Part shown: positions 1 to 9,972 of the stretch, piece by piece
Numbering within the stretch: position 1 is the first letter of the stretch
How the letters are laid out: each line of letters starts with the position of its first letter
NCBI GenBank assembly: GCA_025594325.1
Contig: JANHCV010000008.1
Span: 620,001 to 684,000, forward strand
Origin: Blastocladiella emersonii ATCC 22665
Lineage: Eukaryota > Blastocladiomycota > Blastocladiomycetes > Blastocladiales > Blastocladiaceae
Length of the DNA: 64,000 nt
Reading direction: 5' to 3'
Notes under the pieces: generated by a model
Database searches by the model: none
Told to the model about the DNA's origin: nothing
Seen by the model: the letters and a program-made list of their open reading frames with translations, nothing else
Program-made: the position numbers and the translations under genes

Positions 1-153
1 GCGGATCACGGCCTGCACGACGAGCAGGAGCTCAGCGGTGTCGGCCGGCAGCTGCTGCGTGGACAAATATTGTGCAAGGTTTTCGCCGAGACTCCCGGTT
101 GGCAATGGCATAGCTCGCGCGAGTTCGTTGCATGGAGTGCGCGAGGTATTCAT
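1..153 (-). CDS. 5' end of a Gag-like protein gene, running off the window
   Basis: The ATG at 153-151 opens a frame identical to the first 51 codons of the Gag-like gene at 16370 on the other side of the inverted repeat. The rest lies outside the window, so whether this copy is complete cannot be said. The visible part has no diagnostic motif; identity comes only from the mirror copy. Confidence 0.55.
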   Translation of the reverse strand, partial: MNTSRTPCNELARAMPLPTGSLGENLAQYLSTQQLPADTAELLLVVQAVIR

Positions 154-254
154 GGCAAGGGTGGTGAGCGTGGTCGCATGTGGTGCGGAGAGCGAAGTTC
201 GGCGGCAGACGCGTCACGAGAAAATGAGCGCCGCGTCGAACCCATCAAGGCATT

Positions 255-368
255 GGAGGGTTTGCGGGGTTTAGCAAGCAAATCCTGAGCAAGCGAATCC
301 AGAGCAAAACGCGTGCAAATCCGGTCACGCGGGGACCGCGTGGGCCTCAGCCACCCCGGTGCGCCTTC
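255..368 (-). repeat. 114-bp dispersed repeat, copy 1
   Basis: This is the inverted-repeat mirror of 16155-16268. The same block occurs a third time at 6471-6584, where its downstream flank differs completely. All copies stop at the same sequence, CCCCGCAAACCCTCCA. It contains repeated GATTYGCTTGCT units and the palindrome-like block GCGGTCCCCGCG. No coding content was seen. Confidence 0.8.
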
Positions 369-609
369 GTGTCGAGCGCGCCGGAACACGTCGACTCTCC
401 CCATCGTGCCTCGACCGAACGTACATCATGGATCATAATTATACTTGAGGCACCTAAACGCTTCGCGTTTGGTTGTCAATCGAGGGCTAAAGCCCCCGCC
501 ACGTATGGTGCACGACTGATGGAGGTGCTGTCGCGTGCGTCCCGCACAGGAGATTTAGGTGATCGAGCTATGGAAATCGTGCTATCGATGGATTAGATGA
601 TGGAATACA

Positions 610-3582
610 CTACGTTAATACTCTACTGTGTTTTCTGTTTCTTGGCGTTCTGTGAGCCTCCTCGCCTCCAGCACGTTTCTTGGCCAATCGCCGAAACCTT
701 GCGTTGAGAGCATCAGACGCGCGCTCGGCGACTAGCTTTTCAGCCGCGTGCTGGCGCGAGAAGAGAATCGCGTCGTCGAAGAGTTTAGCGATGCGCGGGT
801 TGCCTGGTGCGATGGCTGTACCTTGATCGAAAGCGGTCTTGGTCAGCTCGTCGAGCATCTGGAGCCGCTTGTCCTCGGCCACTGCGAGTGGATCCGGCTT
901 CATGGACTTGAGCACGGCTCTTGGGATCGGCTGAAGCACACACAGGTACTTTGAGCGACGAAGCCGCGATAACGCCACGTACAGGGAAGCGCCGCTGATG
1001 AGACGCTCCATGCCCGCGGGACGCAGATCTACCAGGGCGATGGCGTTCTTGGTCCCGCCTTGAACCCCGTGGACCGTCATGGCGAAGGCTGGCACCATCG
1101 GGTGCTTCTCGATGTGCGCGACGACATGATTAGGATACTTGCTCCTGTTGGTCTTGGTGTTGTTGTTGACACAGAGCGGGAGCGAATCCCCCGTTGTGCT
1201 GACGACCCGCTCTCGCGATGTGGAACCGCCCGCCATGTACAGGAAGTCCTTCCTCTCCACGGCAAGCGGGATGACCGTGTCAGGCCACGCGGCCGGCATG
1301 CCTGGGAAGCGAGGGCCACGAGGAGCGTCGGGCAGGTCGATCCACACGTTGAGTGGAGCGCAGGATGGCCGGTACATGTTGGACGCGGTTCGCGTGAACG
1401 TGGTTTCGGGCTTCCAGTCGATGTGGTGCACGACGCCAACCGCACCGTTCGCGCACCCCTTTGCTACGCACTGGTTGGTCTTGACGCGCATCTCCATTCC
1501 GACAAAGAGCTCGAGGATGGCCGGCAGTTCAGTCGTGGTTTCTGGCTCTCCTCCGAGGCGGAACACGTCCTTGTCGCAGATGGCGACGCGTTCACGCGTG
1601 CGGCGCCTATCACGCGGGCGCGTGATGCTGCCCTTGATCTGGTACACGATGCGGTTCGGGTTTGCTGCTGCGAGCCGCGTGTCGAGCAGGTTGAAGGCGT
1701 GGCGCGTGTGGTTGTCGGGCGCGATAACCGTGAGTCCGGGCTTCTTGAGGATCTCCTTGAGGACGTTGATGCCGTTTTCGTCGACCTGCTGCTGAAGCTG
1801 AGTGGTCGTACGCAAGTTGATCAGGTCGCACAGCGTGTCCGACGCCTTGACGAGGCGGAGCGCGTCCACTTCGTTGCCCCATGGTCGATCGTCAACAAAT
1901 CGGTTGCTCTTCACGAGACGAACAGCGCGTGTAGTGCGCCAGTACGCGACCTGGCCTCGATCCACGTGCTCGGGGACCGTCAATTGATTTGACGTCATGC
2001 GCAGGTAGAACGAGTCCGGCGCGTCGTTGAGCACGGCGGGCACCTTGTACAGGGCAGTTCCGTTGACGGGAGGCAGCTGTAAATGATCGCCAGCGAGCAT
2101 GACGATGCACCCGCCGAATGGTTCGTCGCACCGCCGCAGGAGGCGCAGGTTCGCGTCGATACGGCCGAGTAAAGTCGCGTCGCACATGGAGAACTCGTCG
2201 ATGACGACGCCGAGACGTCCTTTCCACGCGATGACAACCGCAGGATCGGTACGCAAACGGGCCACGTCCGGGCTGTTTTTTTTTTTTGGCCTTAGCGAAA
2301 AAGAGAACGCGGCGTGGATGGTCGTACCGCCAATGTTGGCGGCCGCGATCCCGGTCATGGCCATGACCATGAGGCACTATTCCCGGTTCCAGGACGCGAG
2401 AAAGTATCGGATCGCATCGACGACGCGCGACTTGCCCGTGCCGCCCGAGCCGGTGAGGATGATCGGCGTCCGGTCCTTGCTCATGGGCGGGAGGGCCGCG
2501 GTGCCGACGACATGTTGGACGTCGTCGCGGCCCAACAAGATCACGTTCTGCTCGGCCGAGGCCGCAGCGTCTGCGATACCCGCGTTGCCGCCGATGAAAG
2601 TGTCGATGAGCGGCATGAGGAAGAGCACGAACGCGCGGTGCTGCTCTTCGTTGAGGTTGAACTTGAGCGAGACCTGCGCGAGGCTCGCGTACGCGGGCGT
2701 GTGCACAGTGCGCTGCTTCTCGTCGCTCCACTCGTCGCCGCGTGTGTCGCAGGCAAAGTTGCTGATCGAGTCCGCGGCCTTGGTGACGAGGAACCGCGCG
2801 CGCGCGTCAGGATCCGTTGGCGTGGTCGTGAAGGCGCTGCGCCAAACGTCGACGGCTGGTCCGAGTTCTGGTTCGGGCACGTCGACGGCCATTTACGGGT
2901 CGATACCATGCTGAGATGTGTTTGTCGAGGCTCCAGATGGCACTGCGGGAACAATACCGATCATGGGCGGCTGCCCTGGCCCGGGAACGACAGGTACGGC
3001 GCCGACATCCGCAGTCGGATGACCTTGAGCCGCGGCAGCGCATAGTTGAGCCATGATCTTCTTGACGTCAGTCGGCGAGATGGGTGTCTCGAGGTACGGC
3101 GGCGGATGCGCGGCGTTGACACCGAACGGCTGCACGTCGGGGAAGAGCAGGGTGCCCATCATGCCGTGGCCCATTCCAGGGATCAGCGTAGAGGTCACGC
3201 TCTTGATGCGCTCGAGGTTCGCCTCAGTTTCGCCGTTGTCCGCCAGGATGCCCTCCACGTCCGAGTTGACGATAGTCGGGTCGAGAGCAATGTCGTTCTC
3301 CGACTGACCGACGACGCCAAGCACGGGTCCGGCTCGCGCAACGCTGACGGCACCGCCGCGGCCGCGGTTCCTCTGCGACGTGAACGCGTCGGACTCGTCA
3401 GAATCCGACGACGACCCGGGCTTCCCCGGCGACGAGGCCTTCACCTCGGCAGGCGTGCCGCACACGATGAAGGGCATGCGGGCCGAGCTCAACGAGGCTA
3501 CGGAGGTGTACCACGAGTGCATGCGCGACGGCTGCGAGAACTTTGTCAACAACCTCGCCGCGCACCAGGCCGCCCGCGCCAC
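610..3582 (-). pseudogene. PIF1-type helicase frame with two in-frame stops (left copy)
   Basis: One continuous frame of about 990 codons is broken by TAA at 2893-2895 and TAG at 2377-2379. Helicase motifs appear in order: LNEEQHRAF, Walker A GSGGTGKS, then TGIAAANIGGTTIH, Walker B VVIDEFSMCD, GDHLQLPPV, and near the C-terminus AMTVHGVQGGT and LYVALSRL. These are superfamily 1 PIF1/Helitron-type signatures. The family unwinds DNA 5' to 3', and in rolling-circle transposons it drives strand displacement. No Rep domain precedes it. The N-terminal part (before about 3370) is low-complexity and antisense to another ORF, so the true start is unknown. The stops could be recent mutations; at TAG the neighbours read WNRE-stop-CLMVM, so loss of a single sense codon would explain it. 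Confidence 0.75.
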
Positions 3583-4189
3583 GGCAAACGGCGTCGCATC
3601 TGGCGCCGCTGGTCACGGTGTGCAGCAGGTCGCCGCCTCGATTGCCGCGGAACCCGCGGCGCAGCAGCTCACGATCCAGCAGCCCGTCGACATCTCGGCC
3701 GCCGTCGTCTCGCCCGCCGCGGCGCCCGTGACGCAGGAGCACGCGATCCAGCCACTCGCTGTCGTGTCGCCCGCCATCAACTCGCCCGCCAACACCAAGA
3801 ACGCCGGCGGCAAGAACACCGGCACCAAGAAGTACGGCGGCTTCCCGAGCTGCGCGGACCCCATTTGGACTCACTCGTTCATCGCGATCGGCAGCATCGA
3901 CAAGATCGTCGTGGGGGTGCCGGACTCGAACTCCGTGTCGGTCGGGTGCGACATGGAGGACGCGGCCGCAGCTGCGGCTCCGACAACCGCGGCGCTTGCG
4001 GCGTGCACGCCCCCCGCCATCGGTGACGACCAAGCCGGTGTCCCGACGTCTACCGCCAACGCGACGAAGCGCACGGCGGCGACCGCCGCCGCGGCCGCCG
4101 AGGAGGAGCACGAGGAGTGCGTCGTCAACGACGAGCATGAGGCGCAGCCCAAGCGGCGCCGCAGCGGCCGCCTGTCCTCGTCGACCTGA
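3467..4189 (+). CDS. Element-borne hypothetical protein with basic tail (left copy)
   Basis: An open frame of 240 codons starts from the first ATG; the frame is open back to about 3380 through an acidic serine-rich stretch (SSESDDD). Residues are Ala/Thr/Pro rich, with a short conserved-looking core (GGFPSCADPIWTH) and a C-terminal basic cluster KRRRSGRL that resembles a nuclear localisation signal. The stop is TGA. It is divergent from the helicase frame, with about 100 bp or less between them. No known family is recognised. It may be an accessory protein of the element or a captured fragment. High third-position GC supports coding. Confidence 0.45.
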   Translation: MKGMRAELNEATEVYHECMRDGCENFVNNLAAHQAARATANGVASGAAGHGVQQVAASIAAEPAAQQLTIQQPVDISAAVVSPAAAPVTQEHAIQPLAVVSPAINSPANTKNAGGKNTGTKKYGGFPSCADPIWTHSFIAIGSIDKIVVGVPDSNSVSVGCDMEDAAAAAAPTTAALAACTPPAIGDDQAGVPTSTANATKRTAATAAAAAEEEHEECVVNDEHEAQPKRRRSGRLSSST

Positions 4190-4597
4190 TGCACTCGCTC
4201 CCGCCCCGACTCTGTTCATTCCCCTCGCGCAGACTCGCGCAGACTCTTGTTTCCTCCCACACAAAGATATACTTTTCGTTCTCCTACGTTCACATCGCTC
4301 CGATCCTCTTGAACTCAGAAGCTCGCGAAGCACGCGAGTCGGTGCAACGCGCTCCGCTCGCCCTTGAGTGGTTGGCGCCGCGCGGCGCTTCCGCGGGTTG
4401 GGCCGAGGCCGATTACGTGCAAGGCCAGGACGCGTTGCGCCACAGCAGTCACATGAGAAACGACGCGTCTGTCACGCGTTTTTGGGTCGCTCACGTGGAT
4501 CGCGCTCACGTGAGCGTCGGCACCCTATCCGGCAGCGACCCGGTCTAGAAAGAGGGCTTTAGCCCTCGATGGACTCTTTCTTGCTGCAATAGATCTC

Positions 4598-5735
4598 ATG
4601 AACGGCCAGCTTGCTCCTCAGTTCGCGCCGCCCGAGGTGGTCCAACTTGCTCAGGCGCTTGTGCGACAGCGGGAGCAGCGGGCGCTGCTGATGCACCAAG
4701 CGCGCGTCGCCGCGCTCCTTGCCCCTCGCCCAAAGCCTCACGGCAGGCAGATGTGACGACAGCAGCCGTTTGTTCTTGACGAGTTCAATGACCGAGACTG
4801 CTGGGCCAAGTTCCGCTTCCAGCGCGACGACATCCGCTACCTCGCGCACCAACTACTGCCAGAGTATATCGTGTTGGATGTCCGCCACGCACCCGTTCAC
4901 TGTGAAGTCGCGCTGTGCGTCCTGCTCCGCCGCCTCGCGTATCTGTGCCGACTTGGTGATTTATGCCCAATCTTTCCATACGATGGGTCGGTGCTCTCGC
5001 GGATCATAAACACGACGCTCCGCCAGATCATCCAGACCTGGTCGCACCTTCTGACTATCCGCGTTGAGGCGATGCCGCCACGAGCGCTGCAGCAGTTCGC
5101 TGCTGCGGTCCATGCTTCCGGGGCTCCTGTACAGCACTGTATCGGCTTTCTTGACGGCCCCATCAAGTGTATCGCTCGTCCGGTGGCGATAACGCGGTTC
5201 AGCGCAACGTTTACACGGGCCGCAAGCGCGTTCATGGTCTCACAGTGCAGGGCGTCATGGCGCCAAACGGTCTTTTTATCGATGTTCGCGGCGTGTGGCC
5301 GGCCTCGTTCCACAACGCCAACGTTCTTCGTCGCTCCCAGCTTCTTGACCGCCTTGCACAACTCCCTCTCGCACCGGGCGGTCGGCCATACTTTCTTTAT
5401 GCTGACTCGGCGTACCCCCGTGGGTCCGACCATCCTGACGCCGCCCCGTGGTCGCAACCTGCCCGCTGACCTTGCTGCCTACAAGCGTCGCATGTCCGCT
5501 GCGCGTGTCCGTCGAGTGGGGATTCGGCATGGTCCTGAAGGACTGGGCCTTCTTGGACTACGTCAGGAACAACCAGCTTCACATGCACCCGCTCTGCGAT
5601 CTCTACTTCGCCGCATTCCTGTTCTCAAACTTGAAGACATGCTTGTACCGGCGCAACATCATCACGGACCATTTCCAGCTGGTTCCGCCCACCGTTGACG
5701 CGTACCTGGCGGGACTGGTGTCTCTCGAAATTTGA
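4598..5735 (+). pseudogene. PIF/Harbinger-type DDE transposase, frameshifted
   Basis: The ATG at 4598 opens 52 codons ending in TGA at 4754; the same frame then continues into recognisable protein. The DDE nuclease fold is readable across three frames: first Asp in GFLDGP (about 5145), then QRNVYTGRKRVHGL, second Asp in FLYADSAYP (about 5400), and the third acidic residue in VEWGFG (about 5515), followed by LFSNLKTCLYRRN. Frame changes occur near 5185, 5415 and 5508, none with intron-like signals. These spacings match the PIF/Harbinger (DDE_Tnp_4) family, which cuts and pastes DNA with 3-bp target duplications. The 5' side is cut off by the rolling-circle element end at 4569. No terminal inverted repeats were identified. 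Confidence 0.75.
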
Positions 5736-5804
5736 TCAAATTGACAACACCTTCATGGACTCGGGATGACAGGGTGGATATCTCAATACAGGAGAGGGTG
5801 TACC

Positions 5805-6377
5805 TTACACAAAAATCGCGTCATGCGGCAGGCGCGCGAGAAGCGCGGCCTGCGCCTGCATGAGGGGCGGGCCCATGTTGAGCAGGGCGGCGAGGTGGGC
5901 GGCGCGCTGCAGGTCCGACAGGGCCGGGTCGATGACTTGGGCACCTTGACACTCTAAGCGGTGCGACGCTTCGAGTACGGCAGCCACAAGCTCGGTCGGG
6001 ACCTGGTTCGAGCACAGAACGTGGTACGTCGAGACCGCGTAGGGCAGCGCAGCGCCGGCCGGCTGGTGGTAGTAGTGCAGGGCAACAGCGTGATGCGCGA
6101 TGGTCACGGCCATGTCGACTCCCGGCGGGGCGCCGTCGTTGAGGGTGTTGCGGCCACCGCGCCCGCCGCCGATGTGCAGCACAGGTCCTCCCACGTTGAG
6201 GACCAGACCGCCGCCGAGTCCGGCATGGGGCGCGGACACCGTGGTCGGCGAGATGCCCGGGGCCGGGATTAGCGCTGGCTGCGCGTGACCCGGTCCGTGC
6301 TGCTTTGGGTACGCGAGGCTGAGCGGCAGCGGCGGCGGGCAGCTGGACGCCATGACGGAGTCAAGAATGCATTGCAT
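5805..6377 (-). CDS. Hypothetical protein, 190 aa
   Basis: An ATG-initiated frame of 190 codons ends in TAA. The middle is glycine-rich (GLGGGLVLNVGG), and the C-terminal half looks helical and leucine/alanine-rich (LVAAVLEASHRLE, AAHLAALLNMG). It lies tail-to-tail with the decayed Harbinger transposase, 70 bp away. Harbinger-type elements usually carry a second ORF, so it may be that partner, but no Myb/SANT motif is visible. No family recognised. Confidence 0.4.
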   Translation of the reverse strand: MQCILDSVMASSCPPPLPLSLAYPKQHGPGHAQPALIPAPGISPTTVSAPHAGLGGGLVLNVGGPVLHIGGGRGGRNTLNDGAPPGVDMAVTIAHHAVALHYYHQPAGAALPYAVSTYHVLCSNQVPTELVAAVLEASHRLECQGAQVIDPALSDLQRAAHLAALLNMGPPLMQAQAALLARLPHDAIFV

Positions 6378-6470
6378 AGGCTATGCCGCCAGGGCATGTA
6401 GTGGTTTCGCCTCGATGAGGGGCGTGAGGGGACGAGCGAGTCGGGCAGGCGACGTCAAGGAGGTGGAGCG

Positions 6471-6584
6471 GAAGGCGCGCCGGGGTGGCTGAGGCCCACG
6501 CGGTCCCCGCGTGACCGGATTTGCACGCGTTTTGCTCAGGATTCGCTTGCTCAGGATTTGCTTGCTAAACCCCGCAAACCCTCC
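6471..6584 (+). repeat. 114-bp dispersed repeat, copy 2
   Basis: Nearly identical to 16155-16268 (differences at GCGCCGG/GCACCGG and GCTCAGG/GCTCTGG). Both copies end at CCCTCCA, after which the flanks diverge. It lies downstream of the Gag-like gene A, in opposite orientation to that gene, whereas the 16155 copy lies upstream of a Gag-like gene in the same orientation. It therefore does not behave as a long terminal repeat. Confidence 0.8.
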
Positions 6585-6732
6585 ATTAAACTATATTTCG
6601 CGAAACCGACATCACTCTGGCATCGCACAGCCTTCGTCAAAGAACGGTTCGAGGAGGAGACGCAACCGCTCCTGACTATTCGATCCAAGATTACAAACCC
6701 GCTTCATTCCGATCTTTCTCAGAGCTCATCAA

Positions 6733-8199
6733 TCACCGGCACAAGCAGCCGAAGGATCCGCGCTCGGTTTTGCGCCTCCAACTTCCGGACCCTCTCAAGT
6801 ACATGCCGCGCCAGTTGGACCGTGAGCGGAGCCAAAAGCGCCTTGGACAAGACTTGGCCGTGTCAACTCGCTCCGATTCCTGCTTGAGCTGCCGCCAGTC
6901 GATCCTCATGAGGCGCATTGCGACAGCGACCGTCTCAGATAACGCCCGAGGATGTATGAGAAGTGGGCACACGTGAAAGGTGTGGAAGCGGCAAGACGGA
7001 GGGCAAAGGTCGACAAACCGTGTACAGAAGCAGCACCCGGGTTGCACCGACAACATATTCGGCTCAACGCGATACGATGGGAACGTGGTCTGTGCGAAGG
7101 AGGCACTCATTTCTGCAACGTTGCCGGCCGGATCCCACAAGATTGCGTAGAGATGTTTTGGTTTCGGCCTCAGACAGATGAGAAGCCTTTCGGCGAAGTT
7201 GGTCTTGATTGGCCACGTCCGCTCAAGCGCGCTTGAGTACCCAGGCGCGGCTTCCTCGAGCAAGTCATGAAAGCGTGCATAGAAATCGGTGATAAGCATG
7301 CCAGGCGTTCGCGCCAGGCCGAGCCAGCGAGCGGCCCAGTCGCGCCGCGCTGGATCGGCTGGATTAATTGAATCGAGGAAGATGCGCTCGGCCTCTGCGT
7401 CCGACGCGTCGAAGCGAAGAAAGACCGAGTAGACATAATGTACCGTCCGCGTCGCGTTCCAGCTTGATGCGAGAAGTGCGGTTGCAAGCGAAACGGGGAA
7501 CGGGGAGCAGTCGGGAGATGACGCGATGCGCCACAGCGAGGCAAGGAAGTCGTGCGGGTCGTTGGTATCCAACAGATCCGTCTGATCAAGCTGCCGAAGC
7601 CGAGGGCCAAACTTGTCAAGGTGACGCCGCAGTGATTTAAGGTCCATATGTGAAATTTCGGGCAGGTGCTCCGTAAGTTGCGCAAAGCCCTCATGGCGAG
7701 GCAAATGTACGGCAAACCTTGAGCCGGGAGAAGGAGCGCGTGCACAATTGCGAAGCACAGCTGTAGAGCTTGTGACGTCCGCGTATGACACGAGCAGGGG
7801 ATGGGCTTCAGTCGTTTGGGTCGCCAGATGGGCCTGCTCAAGGTCCACTGGATTACGCGCCGTCAAAGCGCCGTTGGAAGAAGATGACTCGAGATGCTTC
7901 ACAGCAGGCGTGTGTTCGATCACAACGTTGGCCACGCCCGACCTGGTAGCCAGCCGCTGCGGCTTGGCAGCACCATGAGTAGGCTCCAAAAGTAGCCGCA
8001 GCCGCAGACGAAGCTGTATCGACTCGAGGCGCACCCTCAAGAGATCTTTCAGCGACTGCTCGTGCTGCTCCGCCGGCACCGGCAAGTCAAGCGCAGAGTC
8101 CGCGGGGTTCGATGAGAGGCAAAATTTGCTTGACGCCGTGCTTCCGCGGGCTGGCACAGACTTGCCAGATAAATTGCATAAAGTTTCATGATGATTCAT
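6733..8199 (-). CDS. Gag-like protein A with extended zinc knuckle
   Basis: ORF of 488 aa from the first in-frame ATG; the frame is open upstream to 8283 without an ATG. A Gag-like helical segment (about residues 250-300) contains FLDSINPADPARRDW and ITDFYARFHDLLEEA, resembling the tv-eY-eF-L pattern of LTR-retrotransposon capsid domains. Near residue 388 is a cysteine/histidine cluster, CCFC followed 13 residues later by HTFHVC, that is C-x2-C-x13-H-x4-C, a stretched version of the retroviral knuckle. Paralogues lie at 10597 and 16370. The C-terminus is damaged: the paralogue's ending is recovered in other frames (LVPVIDEL then TGA at 6719-6721). Gag assignment is inference from pattern only. 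No reverse transcriptase is adjacent. Confidence 0.55.
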   Translation of the reverse strand: MNHHETLCNLSGKSVPARGSTASSKFCLSSNPADSALDLPVPAEQHEQSLKDLLRVRLESIQLRLRLRLLLEPTHGAAKPQRLATRSGVANVVIEHTPAVKHLESSSSNGALTARNPVDLEQAHLATQTTEAHPLLVSYADVTSSTAVLRNCARAPSPGSRFAVHLPRHEGFAQLTEHLPEISHMDLKSLRRHLDKFGPRLRQLDQTDLLDTNDPHDFLASLWRIASSPDCSPFPVSLATALLASSWNATRTVHYVYSVFLRFDASDAEAERIFLDSINPADPARRDWAARWLGLARTPGMLITDFYARFHDLLEEAAPGYSSALERTWPIKTNFAERLLICLRPKPKHLYAILWDPAGNVAEMSASFAQTTFPSYRVEPNMLSVQPGCCFCTRFVDLCPPSCRFHTFHVCPLLIHPRALSETVAVAMRLMRIDWRQLKQESERVDTAKSCPRRFWLRSRSNWRGMYLRGSGSWRRKTERGSFGCLCR

Positions 8200-8403
8200 T
8201 GCGAGCTGGATGTGGGATACGAGTCGACGCTGAGTGCTGTTCGTGCACGCGTCCCCCCTGTTCTCACGAAGCAACTTCCCCAAGCGGTCACGCCAGCCTC
8301 ACCTGATATCGAAACGCGTCGATTGCATTTGGAGACGATTTTCTTTTGTCTCACTCAACGTGAGCCAGCTCGTTTAACTCCAATACTCTACAAACCGATT
8401 TAT

Positions 8404-9540
8404 TCATGCTCGGCCGCGCGAAGCAAGCCGCGGCTCAAATCGACGCGACTCCACCATGGCGTAGTCGCGCGCCTCTTCTTTTGAGTAGTGCGCTGGGGCC
8501 CGCTCCATGAAATGAACCAGCACCAGGACCTTGAAGATGTGAGTAGCGCGTTCGCCGACAGGCTCGATACGCTGCAACTGGCCGAGCATGGCGCAAGCAA
8601 GCCGAAGCTCCCGATTTTCGCAACGCGCTTCGAGTTTGCGCGAAAGCTGACGGAGCAGGCCAACGAGTTCGCTGTCTAATCGGTCAACCTCGGCCACGAA
8701 ACGAAACTTGGGCGGGAGCGGAACCGCTGGGCGGGCGCGTGTGCTCAGCGTCCGGAGCGCCATCTGGATGGTCACGGCCGCGTTCACCGGGTTCGTGACG
8801 CGATGGCATCGCCCATCGTGGTGAGGAATCGAATTACGATGTTGAGGTTTGAGTGCCTCGCGCATATATGCGCGGCAGAAGTCGCAGTCGGCGCTGCTGG
8901 TTGAGAGTGAACGAGACCGGGACCCAGATTGGGCGCCCTGGATTGGATTGGGTAGGTTGTTTCTTGGGAGGAGCAATCTCGGTGGAGACCTGGATCGGGA
9001 GTATGGGCCGTGCGACCCCGAGCTGCTCCTATCGTGACGCCGACTGCATGGAGAGCGGCTGGGAGACCGGTGGGAACGACGAGTGGAGCGAGTGCGGAAG
9101 CGAGAACTCGAGCGTTCGCGACGATGAGCGGGTACGCGAGGCGGTGAGCGGGACCGTGAGCGAGAGCGCGCGTATCCTCTTCCTCGCAACTTTGTTGCGT
9201 CATCGGCAGCTTGATATTCTTGATGATGTGAGGTAACGCTGCTCTCAACGAAGCCAAGCAAACGCTCGACCGACTGCAAAGACAATGAGATAGCGGCGAA
9301 TGTCGACTGAGCACTTGCAAGGTGTGTTATAATCGGCTGTACACAGCGGCCGAGCAATGTTACGCGGCATAAATCAAGCCGGCGAGCCATAGCAACGAGA
9401 GTCGCATCATGTTGAAGCTGGCGCAGCGCCGCGCGACCGTCGGGGAAGCGACCTGATTTCAAAGTTTCCGCGACTCGGGCCTCTGCATCGTCGAGCATGA
9501 TTTCATTCATGTTTTCATTCGCGTTGCATGGAGTCTTCAT
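8404..9540 (-). CDS. SR-rich knuckle protein B
   Basis: ORF of 378 aa from ATG 9540 (the frame is open further upstream without an ATG), stop TGA. Order: helical N-terminal region (about 1-110), an arginine/serine dipeptide-rich tract (SRSRSRSPPR and similar, about 120-215), then CDFC with HHDGRC giving an extended C-x2-C-x17-H-x4-C knuckle, and a helical C-terminus. It is co-oriented with Gag-like gene A, 200 bp upstream of it. A shortened paralogue lies at 9973-10548. The RS tract suggests RNA or nuclear-speckle binding, but function is unknown. The repeated A+B pairing suggests one mobile or domesticated unit. Confidence 0.5.
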   Translation of the reverse strand: MKTPCNANENMNEIMLDDAEARVAETLKSGRFPDGRAALRQLQHDATLVAMARRLDLCRVTLLGRCVQPIITHLASAQSTFAAISLSLQSVERLLGFVESSVTSHHQEYQAADDATKLRGRGYARSRSRSRSPPRVPAHRRERSSSRFRTRSTRRSHRSPSRSPCSRRHDRSSSGSHGPYSRSRSPPRLLLPRNNLPNPIQGAQSGSRSRSLSTSSADCDFCRAYMREALKPQHRNSIPHHDGRCHRVTNPVNAAVTIQMALRTLSTRARPAVPLPPKFRFVAEVDRLDSELVGLLRQLSRKLEARCENRELRLACAMLGQLQRIEPVGERATHIFKVLVLVHFMERAPAHYSKEEARDYAMVESRRFEPRLASRGRA

Positions 9541-9972
9541 TGTTTCTTGCGTGGTCCCGCGTCGCGGCGAGTAGGACAAGGCGGACTTGGCACGGACGCA
9601 CCACTTGACGCTTATCAACCTTTGACACCGCTGCTGGTCAGCTGCCCGCGATTTTCCGCCGCGCACCCACTCTCGCGCAACAAACCAAGACTCTTGAAGG
9701 TTGTGTAACAGATACTGGCAAAGTTAGGAACAGGGCTTCTTCTCATGGCGACCATCGATCTGACCGCCGTTGACACCCAAGGGAACTGGCTCGAAGAGGC
9801 GAGGATGTATGCAGTCAGGGACGTGTAGTTCTGTCGTCAGCTCCCGAATCGAGGCGGGTTGAAGGAGAGATGATGAGTGAAATAGCGTATATTGGCGCAG
9901 CGGGAGCGCGGTGGGTTAGAGAGACGGTCGCGGACGGAACACGCAAGATCAGGTGGTGGATCACCACTATCA
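9541..9972. other. Spacer between two knuckle-gene copies
   Basis: No convincing coding sequence. The part next to 9540 is the presumed 5' leader of protein B, and its frame stays open to 9666 without an ATG. No repeat or terminal motif recognised. Confidence 0.4.

Larger units (their letters stand above)
444..4569 (-). mobile_element. Helitron2/Helentron-like rolling-circle element, left copy
   Basis: This is the mirror of the element described at 11954-16079. Its 5' terminus (TCGAGGGCTAAAGCC on the minus strand) abuts the spacer at 4569. Its 3' terminus, with a 6-bp stem hairpin and CTCAAG end, is at 444. Beyond the 3' end the sequence still matches the right arm for at least 443 bp; beyond the 5' end it does not match at all. 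It carries a PIF1-type helicase frame and a second ORF on the other strand. I see no HUH Rep nuclease motif, so the autonomous status of the family is unproven. Confidence 0.6.
1..4570. repeat. Left arm of a giant inverted repeat (about 4.57 kb)
   Basis: Position x in this arm pairs with position 16523-x in the right arm (11953-16522). Every long reading frame in one arm recurs with the same length and residues, on the opposite strand, in the other. Even a run of 12 T near 2276-2287 is matched by 12 A. The arm is open at the window edge, so its true outer end is not visible. Its inner edge lies one base beyond the 5' terminus of the rolling-circle element it contains. It holds the element (444-4569) plus 443 bp of flank that includes the first codons of a Gag-like gene. 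Confidence 0.95.

Noticed and set aside
2842-2893. A 51-nt intron removing the TAA in the helicase frame
   Set aside because: The possible donor GTATCG differs from the GTACG pattern and no branch site is evident. The TAG downstream cannot be removed by any intron without deleting conserved helicase residues.
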